Notes under the pieces: generated by a model
Told to the model about the DNA's origin: nothing
What the model saw: only the letters and a program-made list of their open reading frames with translations
Database searches by the model: none
Made by a program: the position numbers and the translations under genes
NCBI RefSeq assembly: GCF_003574295.1
Contig: NZ_BHGK01000001.1
Span: forward strand, 2,170,001-2,234,000
From: Mediterraneibacter butyricigenes
GTDB taxonomy: Bacteria > Bacillota > Clostridia > Lachnospirales > Lachnospiraceae
Length of the DNA: 64,000 nt
Reading direction: 5' to 3'
In this document: one piece after another, positions 57,042 to 64,000 of the stretch
Layout: every line of letters begins with the position of its first letter
How positions within the stretch are numbered: the first letter of the stretch is position 1

Positions 57042-57740
57042 ATGTTAGAAAAACTGAAAGAAGAAGTATATCAGGCAAATATGCTGCTACCGAAATATGA
57101 TCTGGTGACATTTACTTGGGGAAATGTAAGCGGGATTGACCGGGAGAAAGGTCTGTTTGTTATCAAACCGAGCGGAGTAGATTATGACAAGCTGACTCCG
57201 GAAGATATGGTTGTTGTGGATCTGGAAGGAAATAAAGTAGAAGGTCGTTATAATCCGTCTTCGGATACGGCAACCCATGTGGTTCTCTACAATCGTTTCC
57301 CGGAGATCGGTGGTATCGTACATACTCATTCTTCTTGGGCAACCAGTTGGGCACAGGCAGGAAGAGACATTCCATGTTATGGAACGACCCATGCCGATTA
57401 TTTGTATGGATCCGTGCCGTGTGTGCGTAATTTGACAAAAGAAGAGATTGACGAAGCTTATGAGAAGAACACCGGAGTTCTGATTGCGGATGAATTTGAG
57501 GAAAGAAGACTGGACTACAATGCGACACCGGCAGTTCTCTGCAAAAATCACGGACCGTTTACCTGGGGAAAAGATGCCCATGAAGCAGTGCACAATTCTG
57601 TTGTACTGGAAGAGGTGGCAAAAATGGCAGCAAGATGTGAGCAGATCAATTCAGAAGTAAAACCGGCTCCGCAGGAATTGCAGGATAAACATTACTACAG
57701 AAAACACGGGGCTAATGCGTACTACGGACAGAATGTGTAA
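57042..57740 (+). CDS. araD: L-ribulose-5-phosphate 4-epimerase
   Basis: The 232-residue protein aligns with E. coli AraD from end to end. It has NLV-like [25 protein letters not shown], the zinc-binding [22 protein letters not shown], the [13 protein letters not shown] loop and the closing [16 protein letters not shown]. It interconverts L-ribulose-5-P and D-xylulose-5-P, feeding the pentose phosphate pathway. GGAGGAG precedes the ATG. Related enzymes act on other pentulose phosphates such as L-xylulose-5-P, so the exact substrate is open. A LacI-type operator controls it. Confidence 0.93.
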   Translation: MLEKLKEEVYQANMLLPKYDLVTFTWGNVSGIDREKGLFVIKPSGVDYDKLTPEDMVVVDLEGNKVEGRYNPSSDTATHVVLYNRFPEIGGIVHTHSSWATSWAQAGRDIPCYGTTHADYLYGSVPCVRNLTKEEIDEAYEKNTGVLIADEFEERRLDYNATPAVLCKNHGPFTWGKDAHEAVHNSVVLEEVAKMAARCEQINSEVKPAPQELQDKHYYRKHGANAYYGQNV

Positions 57741-57769
57741 AATTACAGAATAATAGAGAGATAAGAAGA

Positions 57770-57804
57770 ATGGAAGGCGGATATTTGCTTTCCTTTCTTT
57801 TTCT
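57770..57804 (+). terminator. Probable terminator after araD
   Basis: GGAAGGC (57772-57778) pairs with GCTTTCC, followed by TTTCTTTTTCT. Confidence 0.65.
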
Positions 57805-57915
57805 ATAGAACTGAGCGAAAGTATATAGTTGTTTAAGATTTAGTGACCATGCACGATGAATGCGGCGTGTTTGAAAGCACTTTTTTATGAGTTTTAAGAA
57901 AATTACAATTCTAAG

Positions 57916-57970
57916 TTGACAAGAACAAGTAGAATAGATATTATATATAATAGAAAGGTTAAACGTTTAC
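57916..57970 (+). promoter_or_regulatory. Promoter and operator of the first LacI gene
   Basis: TTGACA (57916-57921) and TATTAT (57939-57944) are 17 bases apart. The palindrome TAAACGTTTA lies at 57960-57969, about at or just after the start of transcription. The same core recurs at 59070-59081 before the sugar-binding gene, so this regulator probably represses itself and that gene. Confidence 0.65.
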
Positions 57971-57998
57971 GCAACTTCGAGAAATGAACGGGTAGAAG

Positions 57999-59039
57999 AT
58001 GGGGAATTCAATTTCTATAAAAAAGCTAGCGGAATTAGCAGATGTATCGGTAGCCACAGTATCAAGAGTAATAAACCAAAAAGGTGGATATTCAGCTGAG
58101 GTGGAACAGAGGATACAGAAGCTGATTGAAGAATATCATTATACTCCGAATATGCTTGCAAGGGGGTTGCAGAAGAGCAAAGCGTCGGTAATAGGGATTC
58201 TGGTTCCGGATATCGTGAATGAACATTTTGCAAAAATTGTGCTGGAATTAGAAAAAGAATTTTTTCAAAATGGATATCTCACGATGATCTGTAATACGAA
58301 TGAATCTCCGGAATTGGAAAAACGTCATCTGCAGGCGATGGTCGGTCAGAATGTAAGCGGGATTGTTTTATTTTCCGGAAGAGAAGAAAAGGTTGATATG
58401 ATGGGGATTCCTACGGTGTACGTGAATCGACGTCCAAGAAATGCAGAAGAGTCGGAATGCGCAGTTTTTATTGAATCAGATAATGAAAATGGCGGATATC
58501 TGGCAGCAAGTGAATTGATAGAAAAAGAGTGTGATGAAATTTATTTTTTGACAGATACATTGCGTGAGAGTAGTAAATATTCCAGATATCAGGGATATAG
58601 AAAAGCAATTTTAGAAAATCGAATCAGCCAGGAATTGGAAGAAGAATATGGTCTGATTTTGACAGAAGATGAAACAGAAGAAAAGATTTCTCCCCAAATA
58701 GAGTTATGGATTGAAAAGAGTGGATTGCGAGAAAAAAATAAAATCGGAAAACACTATGGGATTGTATGTGCGACGGACAGTGAGGCTATCGCTGTCATTG
58801 ATGCTTTGGAAAAAAGAAAAATAGTGGTGCCGAGTCAGGTTATGGTGACAGGATATGATGATGTGCGGATGGCGAAGAACTTTCGGATTCCACTTACAAC
58901 GGTGCACCAGCCCACAGGGAAGATGGCTCGGGAAGCAGCGAAACAAATGCTGAAATTGATAGCGGGAGAACCGGTCAAAAAGAAAAATTTCAAGGTTCCG
59001 GTAGAGTTAATACGGAGAAACTCTACTACAGAGAATTAA
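57999..59039 (+). CDS. LacI-family transcriptional regulator 1
   Basis: The 346-residue protein has an N-terminal LacI helix-turn-helix (IKKLAELADVSVATVSRVINQ), the hinge helix MLARGLQ and a periplasmic-binding-like sensor domain (IGILVPDIVNEHFAKI... to VTGYDDVRMAKNFRIPLTTVHQP). It would bind a sugar or sugar phosphate and release its operator. It sits between araD and the sugar-binding lipoprotein gene, pointing to pentose or allose-like sugars. The ATG has a modest ribosome site. Confidence 0.92.
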   Translation: MGNSISIKKLAELADVSVATVSRVINQKGGYSAEVEQRIQKLIEEYHYTPNMLARGLQKSKASVIGILVPDIVNEHFAKIVLELEKEFFQNGYLTMICNTNESPELEKRHLQAMVGQNVSGIVLFSGREEKVDMMGIPTVYVNRRPRNAEESECAVFIESDNENGGYLAASELIEKECDEIYFLTDTLRESSKYSRYQGYRKAILENRISQELEEEYGLILTEDETEEKISPQIELWIEKSGLREKNKIGKHYGIVCATDSEAIAVIDALEKRKIVVPSQVMVTGYDDVRMAKNFRIPLTTVHQPTGKMAREAAKQMLKLIAGEPVKKKNFKVPVELIRRNSTTEN

Positions 59040-59069
59040 TAAGAAGGGGATTTGCTTTTTTATTAATAC

Positions 59070-59081
59070 GTAAACGTTTAC
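59070..59081 (+). promoter_or_regulatory. LacI-type operator ahead of the sugar-binding gene
   Basis: GTAAACGTTTAC is a perfect 12-bp palindrome 108 bases upstream of the sugar-binding gene. A second imperfect palindrome, CTATGAGGGCCCATCATAG, lies near 59125. No clear promoter was assigned. Confidence 0.65.
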
Positions 59082-59188
59082 TTGTTTGATGAACAAGATA
59101 TCAATGGGGTATGTTGATATAAAACTATGAGGGCCCATCATAGTGTAACTATGGGATGAAATGATTCAAAAGATGAAGGAGAAAATGT

Positions 59189-60181
59189 ATGAAAAAGAGG
59201 TTATTGGCAGTGCTGTTGGCAGGAACAATGGTTATGAGTATGGCCGCTTGCGGAGGAAAAGACTCTGGGAAAGAAGAGAAGACTGCAAGCGAAGATGTAG
59301 TGAATGTTGCAGTCCTTTTAAAACCGGAATCTAATGAATATTGGGCATCTATGAAAGCCGGAATCGAGGAATGGGCAGCAGATCAGGATGATTTGACGGT
59401 TGATATTTATTGCGCAGAGTCAGAAGATAATATACAAGGACAATTGGAACAGATGGAAAATATTATCTCAAAAGATTATGATGCGATCTGTGCAGCACCA
59501 CTCTCCGCATCTAATCTTGTAGAAGGAGTGCTAAAAGCATGTGATGCAGGTATTCCGGTTGTAAATGTAGATGAAGTTATGGATACAGATGCAATCCGTG
59601 AAGGTGGCGGGAATATTGTGGGAACTTACACCACAGATAACGTAGCGGTTGGTGCACAGGGAGCGGAATTTATTTGCAGCAAGATTGAAAGTGGAGAAGT
59701 AGCAATTATTGAGGGGACTGCAGGAAATGTAAATTCAAATGCACGTACACAGGGAGCGAGAGATACGTTTGATGCCGCAGACGGAATTGAAGTGGTAGCC
59801 AGTCAGCCGGGAGATTGGGATCGTTTGACTTCTATTGATGTCGCAACTAATATTATGCAGTCTAATCCGAATCTGAAAGCATTTTATTGCTGTAATGATA
59901 CCATGGCATTGGGTGCGTACGAAGCAGTTGTAAATGCAGGAAAACAGGAGCAGGTTATGGTAGTTGGAACCGATGCGATTGCGAATGCAAAAGAGTCTGT
60001 AAAAAATGGGGAATTGGCAGCAACAGTAGGACAAGATAATGTACAGATTGGTATTTCTTGTGTAGAAATGGCAGTGAAAGCTGTAAAGGATGGATGGAAG
60101 GCCGATGTAGATCAGGAACCATCTATGAATTATATAGATTGTTTCCTGGTTACTCCGGATAATGTAGATGATTATTTATAA
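59189..60181 (+). CDS. Sugar ABC transporter substrate-binding lipoprotein
   Basis: The 330-residue protein has a lipoprotein signal ending in SMAACGG and a Peripla_BP_4 (ribose/allose/galactose-type) domain. Its features are VAVLLKPESNEYWASMKAGIEEWA, the AICAAPLSAS loop, DAGIPVVNVDEV, and VMVVGTDAIANAKESV near the end. It would bind a pentose or hexose outside the cell. No permease or ATPase gene is next to it, so it must work with a transporter encoded elsewhere or serve as a sensor. AAGGAG precedes the ATG. Confidence 0.9.
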   Translation: MKKRLLAVLLAGTMVMSMAACGGKDSGKEEKTASEDVVNVAVLLKPESNEYWASMKAGIEEWAADQDDLTVDIYCAESEDNIQGQLEQMENIISKDYDAICAAPLSASNLVEGVLKACDAGIPVVNVDEVMDTDAIREGGGNIVGTYTTDNVAVGAQGAEFICSKIESGEVAIIEGTAGNVNSNARTQGARDTFDAADGIEVVASQPGDWDRLTSIDVATNIMQSNPNLKAFYCCNDTMALGAYEAVVNAGKQEQVMVVGTDAIANAKESVKNGELAATVGQDNVQIGISCVEMAVKAVKDGWKADVDQEPSMNYIDCFLVTPDNVDDYL

Positions 60182-60217
60182 AGAATAATTAAGTATAAAA
60201 TGCTAGGAGGAAGCAAC

Positions 60218-60973
60218 ATGAAAAAAGTATTGATCGTCGGAGAGTCTTGGACAGTACAGGAGACGCATGTGAAAGGATTTGATACCGTAGACCTGGGAAG
60301 ACTGGAACAGGATAGCTCCAGCCATCTGGTAGAAGCGTTGAAAAACGCTGGAATCGAAGTGGATTATCTTCCAAGCCATCTGGCACAGTATCATTTTCCG
60401 GATACCGTGGAGCAGTTGAATGAATATTCAGCGATTGCCCTCAGTGATATCGGAAGCAATACCATTATGATGGATCCGATCATGCAGTTTCAGGGAATCC
60501 GCAAACCGAATCGTATGCTGGCTATGGTAGATTATGTAAAGAATGGCGGTGGTCTGGCAATGTTCGGAGGATATCTGAGCTTTTCCGGAATTGAAAATAA
60601 AGCCAGATATGCTATGACACCATTAGCAGAGATTCTGCCGGTGGAAATGCTAAATTATGATGACCGTATGGAGCACCCGGAAGGAATCGTCCCGGCGGTC
60701 GTAAAAGCAGATCATCCGGTATTGTCGGGCACAGAGGGAGAATGGCCGTGGTTCTTAGGCTATAACAAGATCAAGGCAAAACCGGAAGCAGAGGAGATTG
60801 CGGTAATCGGAAAAGACGACACCTTTATGGCTTCTATGGAAGTCGGAAAAGGAAGAACCTTTGCGTTCGCTTCTGACTGTGCAATGCACTGGGGTTCCAA
60901 AGCGTTTTTGGCATGGGACGGATATCAGAAAGTGATGCCGAATATCTTTAAGTGGCTTGCAAAAGAAATTTAA
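60218..60973 (+). CDS. Glutamine amidotransferase-like protein (PF07090 type)
   Basis: This 251-residue protein begins KKVLIVGESWTVQETHVKGFD and contains YVKNGGGLAMFGGYLSFSG, then KADHPVLSGTEGEWPWFLGYNK and SDCAMHWGSKAFLAW. These are traits of the class-I-glutamine-amidotransferase-like PF07090/DUF1355 group. The usual catalytic Cys of GATase I (in GxCxG) is not seen, so it is probably not a glutaminase. It is linked in many genomes to sugar catabolism, but its reaction is not known. AGGAGG precedes the ATG at 60218. It follows the binding-protein gene after 36 bases. Confidence 0.8.
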   Translation: MKKVLIVGESWTVQETHVKGFDTVDLGRLEQDSSSHLVEALKNAGIEVDYLPSHLAQYHFPDTVEQLNEYSAIALSDIGSNTIMMDPIMQFQGIRKPNRMLAMVDYVKNGGGLAMFGGYLSFSGIENKARYAMTPLAEILPVEMLNYDDRMEHPEGIVPAVVKADHPVLSGTEGEWPWFLGYNKIKAKPEAEEIAVIGKDDTFMASMEVGKGRTFAFASDCAMHWGSKAFLAWDGYQKVMPNIFKWLAKEI

Positions 60974-60983
60974 GACAAGAAAT

Positions 60984-61114
60984 GCAAAAGGCTGCAACGG
61001 GAACCGCTTACGCTTGCCTTTGCTCCATAGAGATATCCTTCGAGCAGCGCTGATGCTTGCTCGCAGGAAGTACTGGGGCTTCGGATGTTCTCTTATGCAT
61101 TCCTTTTGCGAAAG
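60984..61114 (-). repeat. Palindromic dispersed repeat, copy C (inverted, long form)
   Basis: On the minus strand this segment begins CTTTCGCAAAAGGAATGCATAAG and ends with AGCGGTTCCCGTTGCAGCC, the same arms as copy A at 22177-22235. About 70 extra bases lie between them, including a hairpin CGAGCA...TGCTCG. Copy A therefore looks like an internal deletion form of this one. It carries no gene. Confidence 0.75.
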
Positions 61115-61135
61115 AAATAAGAAGTGACTCAAGAA

Positions 61136-61184
61136 AGAACCGGAAAGACGTTTCATAAACAGAATCGTCTTTCCGGTTCTTTTA
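61136..61184. terminator. Bidirectional terminator
   Basis: AGAACCGGAAAGACG (61136-61150) and CGTCTTTCCGGTTCT (61166-61180) form a perfect 15-bp stem followed by TTTT. It lies between the amidotransferase-like gene and the convergent LacI gene. Confidence 0.9.
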
Positions 61185-61187
61185 AAA

Positions 61188-62228
61188 TTACCAGTTATTA
61201 ACCGGTGGTGCGTTGAGATCTGTAGAAGTTCGTACGACCAGATAACTGTCCAGTGTGTCTTTGATCGGCTCTTCGGGAGCCGTTCCCTGAATCCGGGCAA
61301 GCAACGCATGGATCGCACGGGCACCCAGTTCATTTTTATCCAGATGAACGGAAGAAAGGGGAGGATTCAAATTGCTGCAGATGAAGACATTATCGAAGCC
61401 GATGACTTTGATGTCCTGAGGGATTCGATAGCCTTCTTCCTGAATCGCGCGGATCGCACCGACTGCAGTCTGGTCATTGACGGTAAATAAACCGTCGATT
61501 GGAATTTTTTTCTGAAACAATTTTTTCATGCAGTTATATCCGCTGATGTGGGAAAGATCGCCGGGCTCCACATAACTCATATCCAACGGGATGTGGTTAT
61601 TTTCCAGTACATCGCAGTAAGCGCGGTATCGGCCTTCTTTTTCCCGGGGAAAACGAATATGGGCGATGTGCCGGCAACCGGAGTCGATCAGATGTTGCAT
61701 GGCATTGATGGCACCGATATACGTGTTGGTGTTAATGGAATCGAATCCGTAGGAGGAAAAATCACGTTCCAACATAACCAATGGAATGGACTTTGGACCA
61801 TTGTCCAACAGCTGATGCAGCCATTTGGCGTATTCTTCTTTCTGATCCATATGAACCGTAGAACTTAAGATAATTCCGTCCACATAATTATCGGCCAGAT
61901 CCCGGATGGCGGCTTTTTCCTGCTCAAAGTCTCCGTTGGTATCGTAAATAGTGATGCCATAGCCGTTATCACTGGCGATTCGGAAAATTTCCCGTGTTAC
62001 ATAAGGAAAGAATAATCCGCACATATCCAGAACGACGACTCCGATACGTTTAGTTTCCTGGCTCTTTAGGTTTTTCGCAAAAATATTCGTTTTATAATTT
62101 AATTCCTTAATGGCACGGTTGACTTTGTCGGCGGTTTCGTCACTGACATGCTTTGTACCGTTGATAACATGTGAAACGGTAGAGATGGATACACCGGCTC
62201 TGCGCGCCACATCTTTGATCGTGATCAT
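61188..62228 (-). CDS. LacI-family transcriptional regulator 2
   Basis: This 346-residue regulator has the LacI HTH (IKDVARRAGVSISTVSHVING), hinge KELNYKTNIFAKNLKSQ and a sugar-binding sensor domain ending with VIGFDNVFICSNLNPPLSSVHLDKNELG. It is divergent from the lyxose isomerase gene, whose promoter carries two palindromes of the LacI/CcpA-type, so it is the best candidate for the regulator of that gene and of araD. AAAGAGGC precedes the ATG. Confidence 0.92.
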   Translation of the reverse strand: MITIKDVARRAGVSISTVSHVINGTKHVSDETADKVNRAIKELNYKTNIFAKNLKSQETKRIGVVVLDMCGLFFPYVTREIFRIASDNGYGITIYDTNGDFEQEKAAIRDLADNYVDGIILSSTVHMDQKEEYAKWLHQLLDNGPKSIPLVMLERDFSSYGFDSINTNTYIGAINAMQHLIDSGCRHIAHIRFPREKEGRYRAYCDVLENNHIPLDMSYVEPGDLSHISGYNCMKKLFQKKIPIDGLFTVNDQTAVGAIRAIQEEGYRIPQDIKVIGFDNVFICSNLNPPLSSVHLDKNELGARAIHALLARIQGTAPEEPIKDTLDSYLVVRTSTDLNAPPVNNW

Positions 62229-62507
62229 AAAATGCCTCTTTCTTTTTCCTATTTATGATGATTTCTATTCTAGGTTCACTTTTGGAATGAGATTGAAAGT
62301 AAAGACTCCGAAGGACGATGTCTGTGGATGGCTTTGACTTTTAATAGACAAAAAATGAAAGTGAAAAATCAAACTTCCTATATTTTAGAAGAAAAATGAG
62401 GAAAAATCAATTCATTGAAAGAAAATCTGTGGACTGAATAGGAAAAAGAAACGGAATTGTGAAATACTACTAAAAAACAAAGAGAGTATTTGTGAAAATT
62501 AGATGTA

Positions 62508-62563
62508 TTGACAGAAAAACGTTTTTCCGCTATAATTTAGACACATTAAGGAAAACGTTTTTA
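62508..62563 (+). promoter_or_regulatory. Lyxose isomerase promoter with two LacI-type operators
   Basis: TTGACA (62508-62513) and TATAAT (62531-62536) are consensus with 17 bases between. GAAAAACGTTTTTC fills the spacer at 62514-62527, identical to the araD operator. A second, two-mismatch copy (GGAAAACGTTTTTA) lies at 62550-62563, just after the expected start. Confidence 0.85.
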
Positions 62564-62584
62564 TCTGGATTGGAGGATGTAATT

Positions 62585-63331
62585 ATGAAACGTTCAAAAG
62601 CAAATGACATTATTCAGTACGCAATCGACGTTATGAAGAAGGCAGGATATCCGCTCCCGCCGTTTGCATACTACGAGAAAGCTGATTGGGAGAAGTTAGG
62701 AGAAGACGAGATCGAGCTTGTTGAGAACATGCTGGGATGGGATATCACAGATTTCGGAAGCGGTGATTTCGATCACATCGGTCTTACAATCTTTACATTC
62801 CGTAACGGAAACTTCTGGGCAAAAGATAAATACCCGAAGCCGTATGCAGAGAAATATCTGCTGGTAAATGATGGACAGATCTTACCGTTCCACTATCATT
62901 GGAGCAAGATGGAAGACATCATCAACAGAGGTGGCGGAGATCTTGAGATTACACTTTACAACTCAACAGAAGAAGACTTCAAAGATGTTGAGGGTGGAAG
63001 AAGTGGAAAACCTGGACAGTTCGCTGATACACCGGTTACCGTAACAATCGACGGAAAAGCTGTTACCGTTCCGGCTGGTGGCAAAGTTGTCTGCAAACCT
63101 GGACAGAGTATTACACTGAAACCTGGACAGTATCATCAGTGGCAGGGTGTTCCGGGAACTGGAGATGTTATCCTGTTTGAAGTTTCTACTACAAACGATG
63201 ACACCATCGACAATCGTTTCCATACTGCTGGAGAAAGAATCCCGACAATGGAAGAGGATGTGGAAGCTAAATATCTGATGTTTGCTGATTATCCGAAATA
63301 TACAAAATTTGATTTCATCAAACATGACTAA
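62585..63331 (+). CDS. D-lyxose isomerase family protein
   Basis: This 248-residue cupin-type protein matches the D-lyxose ketol-isomerase family (PF07385). A metal site is visible in PFHYHWSKMEDIINRGGGDLEI (two His and Glu) with a further His in LKPGQYHQWQG. It would convert D-lyxose to D-xylulose; members also act on D-mannose. The start is ATG 62585, after GGAGG; a longer in-frame start at 62492 lies in the promoter. It is strongly controlled by LacI-type operators and followed by an epimerase-like gene after 30 bases. Confidence 0.88.
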   Translation: MKRSKANDIIQYAIDVMKKAGYPLPPFAYYEKADWEKLGEDEIELVENMLGWDITDFGSGDFDHIGLTIFTFRNGNFWAKDKYPKPYAEKYLLVNDGQILPFHYHWSKMEDIINRGGGDLEITLYNSTEEDFKDVEGGRSGKPGQFADTPVTVTIDGKAVTVPAGGKVVCKPGQSITLKPGQYHQWQGVPGTGDVILFEVSTTNDDTIDNRFHTAGERIPTMEEDVEAKYLMFADYPKYTKFDFIKHD

Positions 63332-63361
63332 TTTCTAAGGAAGGACAAGGTGGATCACGAT

Positions 63362-64000
63362 ATGAAAAATCTTTCAAAACGTGAGCTGGAAGCCTACTGT
63401 GGAGATCTTTCACAGGCATTTGGTATTCAGGAATGTGTCCTGGAAGGCGGAAAAGCCAAAGGAACAAAGGCCTATATCGTAAACAATGGATGCGGACTGG
63501 AGATGACAGTTCTTGCGGACAAATGTTTTGCGATTCCGAAAATGTCTTTCAAGGGAGACAACGTAGGATTTATTTCCAAGACAGGAATCTGCGCACCGGA
63601 ATTCTTCCAGGAGGAAGGTACCAGAGGTTTCTTACGAAACTTTGAGGCAGGATTTCTGACTACATGTGGTTTGACTTATGTAGGTACGCCGGGTGTGGAA
63701 GACGGACAGCCCAACGGACTTCACGGAGTGATTTCCAATACACCGATCGAACATGCTTCTTCGAAAGTAGAGTGGGACGGTGACAAGGCATGGCTCGTAT
63801 TAAACGGACATGCAAGAGAGGGATATCTGTTTGGACCGAATCTTGAGATTCGAAGAGACATCCGCATGAATACCAAGGAAAATAAACTTTGGATTCATGA
63901 CGAGGTAGAGAATCATGGATTTGATACACAGCCGTTAATGCTTCTGTATCATTTCAACATGGGTTATCCGATGTTGGACGGAAGCTGTAAAGTATATACC
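63362..64000 (+). CDS. DUF4432 family (aldose-1-epimerase-like) protein, partial
   Basis: The frame opens at ATG 63362 after AAGGTGG and runs off the window after 213 codons. Features are YIVNNGCGLEMTVLADKCF, ISKTGICAPEFFQEEGTRGFLRNFEAGFLTTCGL and GLHGVISNTP, all typical of DUF4432, a beta-sandwich family related to galactose mutarotase. The location after lyxose isomerase suggests sugar mutarotation or epimerisation in the same pathway. The C-terminus is outside the window. Confidence 0.85.
   Translation, partial: MKNLSKRELEAYCGDLSQAFGIQECVLEGGKAKGTKAYIVNNGCGLEMTVLADKCFAIPKMSFKGDNVGFISKTGICAPEFFQEEGTRGFLRNFEAGFLTTCGLTYVGTPGVEDGQPNGLHGVISNTPIEHASSKVEWDGDKAWLVLNGHAREGYLFGPNLEIRRDIRMNTKENKLWIHDEVENHGFDTQPLMLLYHFNMGYPMLDGSCKVYT

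Noticed and set aside
59120-59150. Imperfect palindrome CTATGAGGGCCCATCATAG as a second operator
   Set aside because: It occurs once, has a bulge and no match elsewhere in the window, so a regulatory role cannot be supported.

Overview
The window looks like chromosomal DNA of a gut Clostridia/Lachnospiraceae-type Firmicute (Blautia/Dorea/Ruminococcus-like). The reasons are low-to-moderate GC, AGGAGG-type ribosome sites with some TTG and GTG starts, a GlgC-GlgD pair, SpoVG, a T-box leader, the order rplKAJL - rpoBC - rpsLG-fusA-tuf, BspA-like LRR and ChW-repeat surface proteins, and a DNA-binding-domain-only Fur ahead of feoAAB. This is inference from gene content; I could not place the species.

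Layout. (1) 1-2.2 kb: end of rplK, then rplA, an L10 leader, rplJ and rplL. (2) 2.2-10.9 kb: a TRIC-type membrane protein on the minus strand, then an exported subtilisin with six ChW repeats, a MobA-like/ModE-HTH fusion, a transglutaminase-like lipoprotein and a large LRR surface protein. (3) 11.2-14.3 kb: a FecCD-type metal or cobalamin ABC importer. (4) 14.5-22.1 kb: rpoB-rpoC. (5) 22.1-25.9 kb: a Fur-controlled ferrous iron (feo) locus flanked by direct copies of a palindromic repeat. (6) 26-30.9 kb, minus strand: murC, dnaD-like, dnaC/dnaI-like and prs, with DnaA-box-like sites ahead of the helicase-loader genes. (7) 31.1-40.2 kb: glgC-glgD, spoVG, an RluA-type synthase, an XpaC/TelA pair, T-box-proS and an AEC transporter. 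(8) 40.2-44.9 kb: rpsL, rpsG, fusA, tuf.

(9) 45-52.6 kb is an AT-rich island between two near-identical 123-bp copies of the tuf 3' end plus its terminator. It carries a stand-alone DNA methyltransferase, a small HTH controller, a double (M.FokI-like) adenine methyltransferase, an AlwI-family restriction enzyme and an ABC/SMC-like ATPase with an unusual P-loop. This reads as a type IIS restriction-modification module with an additional, possibly uncharacterised, defence ATPase. It is the most interesting part of the window. (10) 52.7-54.5 kb: accessory debris, namely one intact lipoprotein gene, one broken one and a structured repeat.

(11) 54.5-64 kb: an SDR oxidoreductase, a MATE exporter, and a pentose-catabolism cluster with araD, two LacI regulators, a sugar-binding lipoprotein, a glutamine-amidotransferase-like protein, D-lyxose isomerase and a DUF4432 (aldose-epimerase-like) gene that runs off the end. 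Palindromic LacI-type operators sit inside the promoters of araD and the lyxose isomerase gene, so these two distant genes probably form one regulon. Lyxose isomerase would give xylulose, and AraD would link L-ribulose-5-P to D-xylulose-5-P. No tRNA, rRNA or CRISPR array was seen.
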